Shown in pieces: positions 1-6,940 of a stretch of 14,605 nt of DNA. Each line of letters starts with the position of its first letter. The first letter of the stretch is position 1. The DNA is from Bacillota bacterium (GTDB lineage Bacteria > Bacillota > Clostridia > Christensenellales > CAG-138): contig JAEYSE010000084.1 in the NCBI GenBank assembly GCA_023435025.1, positions 1-14,605 of the forward strand. The letters run 5' to 3'. The position numbers were made by a program, and so were the translations under genes. The notes beneath the pieces were generated by a model that was not told the origin of the DNA, did no database searches, and saw nothing but the letters and a program-made list of their open reading frames with translations.

Positions 1-73
1 TTTGAGTACAAAGATTTTGCTATTAGGCTGTAATCCAATCCCCTCCCCTATTTTAGGCGAAACCACATATCCG

Positions 74-127
74 AACTTCGCATTATGTTTAGCTCTGCGT
101 GATGAAGTGAACTTCGCATTATGTTTA
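74..127 (+). repeat. Two direct copies of the 18-bp recombinase-associated repeat
   Basis: Two identical copies of aacttcgcattatgttta occupy 74-91 and 110-127, 36 bp apart. The first copy and its spacer (74-110) align with 6744-6780 at 32 of 37 positions, both ending in gatgaagtga. Related copies lie beside the recombinase gene at 12483-12600 and 13671-13688, in the same orientation. A broken gene begins about 90 bp further right. I see no gene of its own in 1-217; the open frame running through the repeats is probably accidental. The copies look like a recombination site or the end of a mobile unit, but that role is inferred. Confidence 0.75.
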
Positions 128-217
128 AACTACACCCAGGCTGCTCTTTGGACTTGGTATAGCAATAATGGCTCATGTTATTTGTTCTTATTCATGAACG
201 CGCAGGTTAAATAGTAG

Positions 218-627
218 ATTAAATCCGACCAATATTTGGAAGGTTTTGCAGGGCTTATTCGCCAATTGTACGGGGAGCGCAACGCCACGGAATTTGAAGG
301 GATATTAAATGTCCGAAATGCTTTGGTGCTTGAGATAATCGATGCGATCAAGGCCAACGACACGCAGCGTATCAACGATCTCATTATTCAATGGTATGCC
401 GTTGCGGATAGCGCAGCCAGGTTTCTCCTCGCTCAGCAGCAATTTTGACCCGAATGAGTTGCAGGTTGCGTTTTACGATTTGCTTTATATGACCCAAAAC
501 GAGGCGATGCAGATACTCTCGGGCGATTACGCCCAAAAGCATTCAGCAGTACGATCAGATCGTTGAACGCTCCATGCAATTGGCGGATGACATCTCATTC
601 GCTATTATGCGTCAGCTCCAGATATAA
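218..627 (+). pseudogene. Remnant of a small helical protein family of spore-forming Firmicutes, 5'-truncated with two frameshifts
   Basis: Three successive reading frames together give one coherent protein. Frame one runs from an in-frame stop at 215-217 to TGA at 446-448 (it includes GFAGLIRQLYGERNATEF and INDLIIQWYAVADSAARF). Frame two covers about 446-540 (DPNELQVAFYDLLYMTQNEA, LSGDYAQK). Frame three runs from about 540 to TAA at 625-627 (IQQYDQIVERSMQLADDISF, IMRQLQI). The order and spacing match my recollection of a family of about 170 residues, sometimes misnamed acetylglutamate kinase, with a pattern like YDHLRMTENEA, Y..I..YD.I...ALEMAD and IIRQF. Its function is unknown to me. The first third of the family, including the start, is missing here; the loss falls between the repeats at 74-127 and this point. 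Family assignment is from memory, but the pseudogene status is visible. Confidence 0.7.
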
Positions 628-646
628 TGTCAGCAATAGCCCGGAT

Positions 647-683
647 CAACAAAAAAAGCCAGTATAAACTGGCTTTTTTGTTG
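647..683. terminator. Bidirectional intrinsic terminator
   Basis: An A-run followed by GCCAGT, a four-base loop, then ACTGGC and a T-run forms a stem of about 16 bp with U-tracts on both strands. It lies 20 bp after the end of the + strand pseudogene (627) and 19 bp after the stop of the - strand metallohydrolase gene (702), so it can serve both convergent units. Confidence 0.85.
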
Positions 684-701
684 TGAACCGCTTTTTAAGA
701 T

Positions 702-3700
702 CTAGCGTACGACTGCAAACGCGCCTAGATTATTTACCTTAACGGTTATAGTGCCGTTGACGACTTTGCAGGTATCGCTCATAACGTGGCCATTGTTCTC
801 TTTGTATTGGAGAATCGTGAGTGTTTCGCCCTCATATGCTGACCCGACATGGAAGGAGACCAGCATGTTCCCGAAATTCCTGCCGGAAAGTAAGAGCTCC
901 TCCATGCCAAGTATCGTCCGGTTACGTGCCGCCTTAATCAGCGCGCTGCCTACTTTGCCGGAACGGGGCAGGCTTGCCGCCTCAAGCCTGGCGTCGGAGG
1001 AGAATTTCCCCTCGATGCTAACGCTGCCGGGTATGCCACCCTCGGGTATGGGCGTGGAGAGGGTGATGGTGCCGCGCTCTTTTCCATTGTCTTTCCCGGG
1101 ATCGGGCGCTGTGGCAAGCTGGATCTCTGCGCGGTTCCTTACACGCAGCCGGGGGATAAAGGAGCCTGAGCCACTCGTATCCACCGTGATGGAACCTAAG
1201 CCGACGGCCTCAATGTAATCTCCTATTTTCAGGCTTCCTAGGCCCGTATAATCCGGCATAATGTAGCCGTCAATAAATACGCGCGCCGTGCCGGTGGAGT
1301 CCGCCACCAGTATGGTGTCCAGCGTCCCATCACTCGCGTAGCCAAGATTGGTTATCGTTCCCGCCACCTTCATGAGATTACCGGTGGTTGCAGCGCTCAT
1401 TGCGGCGGAGGCGGTCACTGCCGTGGGTGTAACCGGAGTAACTTCCCCGATTTTTACAATACTGCTCACGGCAAGCTGGCGTTCGCTGTTGTAAGAGCTT
1501 GTCGTACCGGTCACGCGCACCACATCACCTATCTTGTAGTTGCCTGCCACCGGGAACAGGTTGACGCCGCGCGTGCCGTCCTGGATGTAGATGCAGTCAA
1601 AGAAGGCAGTCCGCTGATCGTAACCGGAGGCGTTGCTCGTCACCACGCCCTCCACGGTAAACTTCACGCCTTCGGGGGCCTGATGTACGGCAGAGATGGG
1701 GGAAATGGTCGGATCAGGCTTGAGGGCGTCGATGATATTCACCACAATCTGATAGTTGCTGTTTTGCAGCGTCGTGGAATTCTCCACCTCTACCTTAACC
1801 TCAAACGTGGAGAAGAACGTTACGCCGGAGGTGATGAGGAAGCCGCCGCCGGAGAGCGTCTCACTCACCATTATTTCCACCTGGCCCATGGGAGTGACGA
1901 TGGTGTCCACCGCAGGGTCATACACCGGCACATAGGAAGAACTTCCGCCAAAGTCCGCCGTGAAATTTGCGCCCCATGTGGTGGGATAGCCTTTTACCAT
2001 TTGAGTTGCGCCGTTGGCAATAACAGGCGCGCCGTTGTAGCAGCTGAACGTGTTGTTGGTCAGCTCCTTGACATCCTTCACAAACGGATTGCTGTAGTTG
2101 TAGTTTTCTTCACCGGCAAAGCTGATACGGAACGCTTCGTTGGCCTTTTTCACATTGTCCACCACAATGCCGTTCGCAATGCGGGCTTTTGCGCCAATGG
2201 CTTCAAGAATCCCATTGGTAATGATATGGGCCTTCTCATTTGCTCCAGCAGGATTGCCGCGGTCGGATTTGGAGCAGACGATCAGGTTGCCGCCGTTATC
2301 CGCATAAAGCTTAAGCGCGGCGAGCTCTTCTGCCGTATAGAGGCTGTCTCCCAACGCCGTGCCAAAGCTCTTGAATGGCACGGTAAGCACCACCATCTTC
2401 ATGTCCTTAATACTGTCATAGGTAATGGGGGCCGTCAACCGGTGCGCCCGCACGCCGTTTCTGGCACACAATTCAATAAAGTTCGCATCGCTGCCCGGGT
2501 AATTGCCCGTTACATAGAAGTTGTTGTGCCCGCCGTCGATCGCAATGTTCACAAGCTCCGTGCTGTCCAGCACATCCAACTCAAGGCTCTGCGTAAACAC
2601 GCGCGCAACGCCGTTCATGGTGGCGTTTACGGTGACGATAAGCGTCTGTTTGCCCACAACAGAAGGCGTGAAGCTGTATACGGTGGAGCCTTCGGCCATG
2701 CTGGCGACGGTAAGCGGATTGGTTACGGTTGCAAGCGGGGTGGCGGCGCTCTGCCCTACGCGCAGGCTGTAGGCAATGCTCTCCACAGTAAGGGCGCTCG
2801 TCTCATTGTTGTAAAGGCTGGTCGTGATATTCATGGACTCGCCCTTTACAGGGATGAGTGCATCGGTCTTGACCGACGTGATGCCGACTTTTGAGACCTC
2901 GCCTGTCCAGACGGGAGCTGTTACCGCGATATCCCCATCCGCCTGGTCGATGCGCAGATAATAGTAAGAGTAGTTGTTGGGCAGCGTCACGTCCAGTACA
3001 CCTGTGTTGGAGGAGATGGTGGTGCTGTATGCAGTGATGCCGCCGTTGACAATAACAGAAACCTTGTTGATCTTGTCGGCAGTATCCGGGTCGCTGAGGT
3101 CCGCGCGGATATGCACGTTTTCCGGATCACCGGAAAGAATGGAGCCGAGCGGTTGATCGTTTAAGAAGTAGAGGATCTCCAGATTTTGATCTTCCGTCGC
3201 GTACATGCTCATATCGCGCATGGCCTGGTAAATACCTGCTTCGGTAAAATCATCCGTCATAATGACGTTGCGGGCGGTGTTGGCATTGCCCCACTTGCCT
3301 TTGTGGTTATCCTGATTATTTGTGGGGGCGACATGCCAGCCCTTGTCGAGCGCGAGGGTATAGTATTCGTAGCTTGGCCAGTAGGCGGAACTGCGCACAG
3401 CGCCTTCGCCGTTGCCCACTTCCACCATATTCACCAGTTGGTCAATGGCGGGGTCCCAATAGGCAAAATCCGCAAACGTGCCGAATGTGGTGCCGGGGTG
3501 GTTGAACTGGGAGATGGAGTTGGGGGCGCTTGTTTTAAGCAGGTTGTAATATGCCTGCATACCCAAATTGTTGGTTTTGTTGTTGAGAGTCGAGTTATTA
3601 CGGCTGACAAAGCCTTCCGTATTAAACGTGTTGATATGGCCGGGGCCGCCGCTCCAGGTCATTTCATAGCCGTAGAGGAATACGGTATCGTCGGGCAGGG

Positions 3701-5816
3701 CGTTATATTGCGCGGTGAGTTCCTTTGCTTCCTGCCAGAGCGTCTTGGTACCGCCTGCAGCCTTTGTACCCTTGGTGGGGTCCGTAATGTCACCAAGGTT
3801 GCTGGAAGTATCAAAATAGTTTGAGTGGTCCGTCACGGCTAGGAAATCCACATTTTCGGATTCGGGCAGGGAGAGCACGTAATCGTACGCGTCCTTGAGC
3901 GTGCCGGTGCCATCCGAATACTGCGCGGTGTGGGAGTGGAGCTGACCGAAATACAGGTTATAGACCGGCTCGCCCACTGTAAACGCCCATTCATACTCCG
4001 TCATGATGCCATCCTGGCGGGTAATGGTGGCCTTTGCGGCATACTTACCGTCTGTAAGGTCCGCTGTGGGAATGTATGTGGCTATGAAAGCGCCGCCGCC
4101 GTTGTCCGCAACCGACATCGTGATGGCAGAACCACCGTTGAGGATCAGTGCGACGTTCGGATTCGCGCCTCCGTTTATGAACTTAACGCTGATCTCGGGC
4201 CGCTTCTGTGCATGGGTTGCGCTGTTGGGTGCGGGGCTGACTTCGGTGACCTGCGGGAAATCGGCTACGGGGATTTCAAACGTTGCCGTCCCGATGTTGG
4301 CTTTTGCGTCTTTCGCGGTGACGCTTACATCAATTTTCGGAATACCTGAAACGATGATGGCTCCTGGGATTACGGCTTCATATTTGCCGGTGGAAGCGTT
4401 CTTTATAAGATCAATCGTCGTGCCGATTCCGCCAATGGTATACGTGAGCTTGGCTTCCGTGACGCCCACGTTATCCGCAATCTCCAGGGAAACGGGATAG
4501 TCCTTTCCGAGCTCGGCCGGGAGTATGGTGGCGGGAACGGTGATGGCAGGAGCGGTTTTGTCGCTGGTGACAACATAGTCAGAGCTCAAGCCCACCCGAA
4601 GCTGGTCGGTAGCGTTATATTTGGACAGGCATGCATACAGGTTTACGGTATCCCCCGCGACGACGCCTGCAGGGTAGGAAGCAGCGCGGTATATGGGGAT
4701 TGTTTTGCTGTTTATATCGGTGATGGTGGTGTTTCCGGTGCCTCCATGCGCACCCAGTGTGACGTCCTTTAGCAGCACCCATTCTGAAAGCAGGTTGCTT
4801 TTATTCGCAAGCAGTTCGTCGATTGTATTAAATTCTTGTGCTGCAATGGGTGCGGCGTTCGAAAGTTTGGTTGCCGTTACGCCGCTCAGCTGCGGAACGC
4901 CGCCATACGCGCCTCTCGTCCCGGTCACGCTAAGGATATCGCCAACTGCAAACCCGCTCAACGCGTTGTAGACTTGCAGCGCCACGATTTTGCCGTCAAT
5001 CACGTCCTGCAATATCGCTGTATTGGCGGTATCATTGTTGCCGTAGCGGTATACAAGCTGCCCCACAACCGTCAGGGACCCGCTGGTTTCAACAAGGGCG
5101 GCGTTGATGTCTACTGCGCCCTCGGGAATGGACGTAATGGGATCGGGTATTCCAGGCTCGGGCGTTACCATCAAATAGGAGACGTCCGGCGTTACCTTCG
5201 AATAATCTAAAGAGTTGTCGGCGTTATACGCGGTGCGCAGGAAAGACTTTGAGTTCTCACCGACTACCGCCGGTGCGATATAAGACTGATTGGCGCTCCC
5301 GTAGCCGATAAAATCCACGACACTTGTGCTGGAAGGGTCGGTTGGAACGGTAGCGTCGGTCGTCAGCGCAAGCTTCGCGTTGGTCGCGCTCGGGTTAAAA
5401 GTTGCTGCCCCCGGCAGGATCACAAGGTTGGAGGAAGGAACGAGTGCCGGGAGCGCCGCTCCCTGGCCACTGCTGTTTAACTGCATATACATGAAGCAGT
5501 ATGCCCCTGCGGCAAGCACTGTATTGGACGGAATGGTATAGTACATCCCTCCGGTGGTACTGAATACACCGGTGGCACTGGCACGCCATACGGTATACCC
5601 GCCGATATCCACACTTTCAGTGCCGATGTTTTTGAGCACGACATACTTCTGGTTATAGACCGCGCCGGTATTTCCGCCGCCGGAATAGATTTCATGAAAT
5701 ACGATGGGTCCCTTGCCCGGCGTCGCCACGGCAGAGGCGGTCAACGGAAACAGAGAAAGGATCAGAACGAGAGAAAGCAGCAGAGAAAACAGCCGTTTGG
5801 ATTGCTTATGTTGCAT
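702..5816 (-). CDS. Secreted multidomain CehA/McbA-family PHP metallohydrolase
   Basis: A 1704-residue exported protein. I place the start at 5816, not at the upstream ATG at 5906, because this start gives a textbook signal peptide (MQHKQSKRLF, hydrophobic core to about residue 24, cleavage after LTASA) and has a GGGGGG ribosome site 8 nt upstream. Approximate domains: lamin-tail-like 37-200; OB-fold-like stretches 240-320 and 340-415; Ig-like 420-520 and 525-615; PHP metallohydrolase 618-870; CARDB-like 975-1085; a Rossmann or DUF4350-like domain 1090-1230; paired OB-folds (YhcR type) 1375-1565; C-terminal beta domain about 1640-1704. The PHP metal ligands look complete: H627 and H629 (QLHSHT), D663 and H664 (VTDHSN), E718 (GYEMTW), H727 (GHIN), H773 (NHPG), D836 and H838. 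No anchor motif or transmembrane segment follows the signal peptide, so it is probably released. Lamin-tail and OB modules often accompany extracellular nucleases and nucleotidases, suggesting phosphoester hydrolysis outside the cell; the substrate is unknown. It stands alone on its strand and ends at the bidirectional terminator. Confidence 0.88.
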   Translation of the reverse strand: MQHKQSKRLFSLLLSLVLILSLFPLTASAVATPGKGPIVFHEIYSGGGNTGAVYNQKYVVLKNIGTESVDIGGYTVWRASATGVFSTTGGMYYTIPSNTVLAAGAYCFMYMQLNSSGQGAALPALVPSSNLVILPGAATFNPSATNAKLALTTDATVPTDPSSTSVVDFIGYGSANQSYIAPAVVGENSKSFLRTAYNADNSLDYSKVTPDVSYLMVTPEPGIPDPITSIPEGAVDINAALVETSGSLTVVGQLVYRYGNNDTANTAILQDVIDGKIVALQVYNALSGFAVGDILSVTGTRGAYGGVPQLSGVTATKLSNAAPIAAQEFNTIDELLANKSNLLSEWVLLKDVTLGAHGGTGNTTITDINSKTIPIYRAASYPAGVVAGDTVNLYACLSKYNATDQLRVGLSSDYVVTSDKTAPAITVPATILPAELGKDYPVSLEIADNVGVTEAKLTYTIGGIGTTIDLIKNASTGKYEAVIPGAIIVSGIPKIDVSVTAKDAKANIGTATFEIPVADFPQVTEVSPAPNSATHAQKRPEISVKFINGGANPNVALILNGGSAITMSVADNGGGAFIATYIPTADLTDGKYAAKATITRQDGIMTEYEWAFTVGEPVYNLYFGQLHSHTAQYSDGTGTLKDAYDYVLSLPESENVDFLAVTDHSNYFDTSSNLGDITDPTKGTKAAGGTKTLWQEAKELTAQYNALPDDTVFLYGYEMTWSGGPGHINTFNTEGFVSRNNSTLNNKTNNLGMQAYYNLLKTSAPNSISQFNHPGTTFGTFADFAYWDPAIDQLVNMVEVGNGEGAVRSSAYWPSYEYYTLALDKGWHVAPTNNQDNHKGKWGNANTARNVIMTDDFTEAGIYQAMRDMSMYATEDQNLEILYFLNDQPLGSILSGDPENVHIRADLSDPDTADKINKVSVIVNGGITAYSTTISSNTGVLDVTLPNNYSYYYLRIDQADGDIAVTAPVWTGEVSKVGITSVKTDALIPVKGESMNITTSLYNNETSALTVESIAYSLRVGQSAATPLATVTNPLTVASMAEGSTVYSFTPSVVGKQTLIVTVNATMNGVARVFTQSLELDVLDSTELVNIAIDGGHNNFYVTGNYPGSDANFIELCARNGVRAHRLTAPITYDSIKDMKMVVLTVPFKSFGTALGDSLYTAEELAALKLYADNGGNLIVCSKSDRGNPAGANEKAHIITNGILEAIGAKARIANGIVVDNVKKANEAFRISFAGEENYNYSNPFVKDVKELTNNTFSCYNGAPVIANGATQMVKGYPTTWGANFTADFGGSSSYVPVYDPAVDTIVTPMGQVEIMVSETLSGGGFLITSGVTFFSTFEVKVEVENSTTLQNSNYQIVVNIIDALKPDPTISPISAVHQAPEGVKFTVEGVVTSNASGYDQRTAFFDCIYIQDGTRGVNLFPVAGNYKIGDVVRVTGTTSSYNSERQLAVSSIVKIGEVTPVTPTAVTASAAMSAATTGNLMKVAGTITNLGYASDGTLDTILVADSTGTARVFIDGYIMPDYTGLGSLKIGDYIEAVGLGSITVDTSGSGSFIPRLRVRNRAEIQLATAPDPGKDNGKERGTITLSTPIPEGGIPGSVSIEGKFSSDARLEAASLPRSGKVGSALIKAARNRTILGMEELLLSGRNFGNMLVSFHVGSAYEGETLTILQYKENNGHVMSDTCKVVNGTITVKVNNLGAFAVVR

Positions 5817-5904
5817 GCGTGTTACCCCCCATTTCTTATGTATAGAAAGCAGCCTAAAAGACGTGAATGACGCCGCGCATCCGGCGGGCAGAGCGCCACA
5901 CTTC

Positions 5905-5913
5905 ATTTTAGCA
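5905..5913 (-). promoter_or_regulatory. Possible extended -10 promoter for the PHP metallohydrolase gene
   Basis: On the - strand the sequence TGCTAAAAT gives a TGn-extended -10 (TAAAAT) about 90 nt upstream of the chosen start. No good -35 hexamer stands 17 bp before it. This is a candidate only. Confidence 0.3.
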
Positions 5914-5963
5914 AGGCCGGAAACACCACAGCTACCGATGTTTTTGCGGGTTTATGTAAAAAT

Positions 5964-6176
5964 ATGTCTAAATTTAAAAGTTATAAAGAATATATCGTTT
6001 TGATAACGCACCCCACGGAGGAGGAAACGGAGGAGGAATAGGATTTTATCACCCGTATAAGCGCGCTTCTTGGAACACAGGGCGTATTTGTATACCACTA
6101 TCGTATAAGTAATAAAAATGCCCCCACGGTTATTGTAGCGGTGGCCGTAATGTCAAGAACTTCAAGCTGTATATAA
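5964..6176 (+). pseudogene. Short reading frame interrupted by one TAG codon
   Basis: From ATG at 5964 a frame reads MSKFKSYKEYIVLITHPTEE and so on to TAG at 6039-6041. It then continues in the same frame for 44 more codons (DFITRISALLGTQGVFVYHY...) to TAA at 6174-6176. A perfect 12-bp tandem duplication (acggaggaggaa, 6015-6026 and 6027-6038) encodes the acidic run TEEETEEE just before the TAG. A CAG-to-TAG transition would explain the stop. There is no clear ribosome binding site and I do not recognise the protein. It may be the relic of a small gene or simply chance open sequence in this roughly 400-bp gap between divergent genes. Confidence 0.25.
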
Positions 6177-6177
6177 T
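6172..6177 (+). promoter_or_regulatory. Candidate -10 box upstream of the small lipoprotein gene
   Basis: A perfect TATAAT stands 52 nt before the ATG at 6230. The expected -35 region (6149-6154) is a poor match to TTGACA, so the promoter would be weak or dependent on an activator. Confidence 0.35.
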
Positions 6178-6229
6178 ATCCTATTCTGGGATATATCTGG
6201 ACGAAGTCAATTCATATGGGGGTGGAACG

Positions 6230-6422
6230 ATGAAAAAGATAACAGCATTTTTGGCATTATTCTTAACAGTTGTGATGTTGGCTGGGTGCATGGTGTCGTT
6301 GCCAGAGGATGTACTTCCTAATCGGTTCTCCAACGGATATAATGCTATGAAAAAAACATATCGTTGCACACGAAAGTTCTGGCAGAGAATAATTGGCCTG
6401 ATTTTTCTTATCCTAGCATGTA
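6230..6422 (+). pseudogene. Small lipoprotein gene, probably frameshifted
   Basis: The gene starts MKKITAFLALFLTVVMLAGC, a type II signal peptide with lipobox LAGC (Cys20). The GGGGGTGG ribosome site ends about 5 nt before the ATG. In the starting frame the reading runs through the strong hairpin at 6422-6449 to a stop at 6467-6469, which is unusual. A one-base slip back in the seven-A run at 6350-6356 would instead give a protein ending ENNWPDFSYPSM at TAA 6420-6422, exactly before the terminator. I therefore read this as a lipoprotein of about 63 residues with a single-base deletion, or a sequencing error in the A-run. The mature part is too short and unfamiliar to assign a function. Confidence 0.45.
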
Positions 6423-6458
6423 ACCCGTGGATCATAGATCCTGCGGGTTTTGTTTTTC
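6422..6458 (+). terminator. Intrinsic terminator after the small lipoprotein gene
   Basis: The stem AACCCGTGGATC pairs with GATCCTGCGGGTT around an ATA loop with one unpaired base, followed by TTTTGTTTTTC. It directly follows the TAA at 6420-6422 that ends the alternative frame of the lipoprotein gene. Confidence 0.8.
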
Positions 6459-6634
6459 TTGTGCCTTAAAGCAGCTAAATACCTAAATCAGCGGGACCAT
6501 TATTTCGTGCGCGCAAAACTGGGAGAACACATCTATAAAAGGATTTATGGTTTGGGAATCCAAGAAGCAAGTAATATCGAGCGTAGACGCAAGAAGGATT
6601 TCGTTTTCCCATACTTTTCTTTCGCTATGAGGTT

Positions 6635-6680
6635 TGAACCCCCTTGGCCAAATGAGCGCAGGGGGGTTCATTGTTTATGT
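6635..6680 (+). terminator. Long-loop hairpin, possible terminator
   Basis: TGAACCCCC (6635-6643) pairs with GGGGGTTCA (6662-6670) across an 18-nt loop that contains the palindrome TTGGCCAA; TTGTTTATGTTG follows. The T-run is poor, so termination is uncertain. In the stretch before it (6470-6634) I see an open frame (including DHYFVRAKLGEHIYKRIYGL) but no ribosome site, and I recognise no gene. Confidence 0.35.
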
Positions 6681-6780
6681 TGAGGACGCATCCGGAAACC
6701 TACTCGCCGAAGAAATAAAAGGCTTACCTTTTAAGGCAAGCAGAACTTCCCATTATATTTATCTCGGCGCGATGAAGTGA
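6652..6780 (+). pseudogene. Possible gene fragment ending inside the repeat
   Basis: From ATG at 6652 a frame reads MSAGGFIVYVEDASGNLLAE, then EIKGLPFKAS, up to the repeat that begins at 6744. The final 12 residues to TGA at 6778-6780 are encoded by the repeat itself. The first 30 residues look like a genuine beta-rich protein segment, but there is no ribosome binding site and the start overlaps the hairpin at 6635-6670. It may be an internal piece of a gene cut when the repeat-bearing DNA arrived. No family recognised. Confidence 0.3.
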
Positions 6781-6782
6781 AA
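6744..6782 (+). repeat. Diverged copy of the 18-bp recombinase-associated repeat plus spacer
   Basis: aacttcccattatattta at 6744-6761 is followed by a segment ending gatgaagtga. The block 6744-6780 matches 74-110 at 32 of 37 positions and has the same orientation. Homology stops after 6780, where the left-hand locus continues into a second repeat copy and this one does not. Confidence 0.7.
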
Positions 6783-6789
6783 TCTAAAA

Positions 6790-6842
6790 TCACAACGAAT
6801 AAGAGCAATCGATATTTGAGTCACAACGAACAGGGGTAATCG
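6790..6842 (+). repeat. Two iteron-like 22-bp direct repeats
   Basis: Two 22-bp units at 6790-6811 and 6821-6842, 31 bp apart, both start tcacaacgaa and end aatcg. They differ at only three internal positions. They sit directly next to the diverged 18-bp repeat, so the two repeat types may form one site. There is no gene here. Confidence 0.6.
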
Positions 6843-6888
6843 TTCCTCTTTAGACCAATAACGATAAATCTAAATAGTTCAACAGTAT

Positions 6889-6925
6889 AAAGGGCGTATG
6901 CTTAAAACCGGCACAAGCCCTTTGT
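6889..6925 (-). terminator. Weak candidate terminator of the surface-protein operon
   Basis: AAAGGGC and GCCCTTT form a 7-bp stem around a 21-nt loop, about 18 nt after the stop codon of the surface-protein gene on the - strand. The sequence that follows on that strand (ATACTG) is not a good U-tract, and the + strand orientation is somewhat better. This is the only hairpin I see that could end the operon. Confidence 0.4.
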
Positions 6926-6940
6926 TGTTATTCCTCTATG

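Noticed and set aside
2..214. Open frame of 70 codons through the first repeat pair
   Set aside because: The repeats encode the same NFALCL segment twice by virtue of the DNA repeat, there is no ribosome site, and the first codons are cut by the window edge.
1683..2894. Long open frame of 403 codons on the + strand
   Set aside because: It lies wholly opposite the metallohydrolase gene, is rich in His and Arg as expected of an antisense shadow, and has no recognisable domain.
5817..5906. Upstream ATG at 5906 as start of the metallohydrolase
   Set aside because: The extra 30 residues would precede an otherwise ideal signal peptide, and a ribosome site lies directly before the ATG at 5816.
6344..6360. 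Programmed -1 frameshift at the A-run
   Set aside because: The codon phase (ATG AAA AAA ACA) would place GAA under the P-site tRNA after slippage, a poor match to the usual X XXY YYZ heptamer; a plain indel is simpler.
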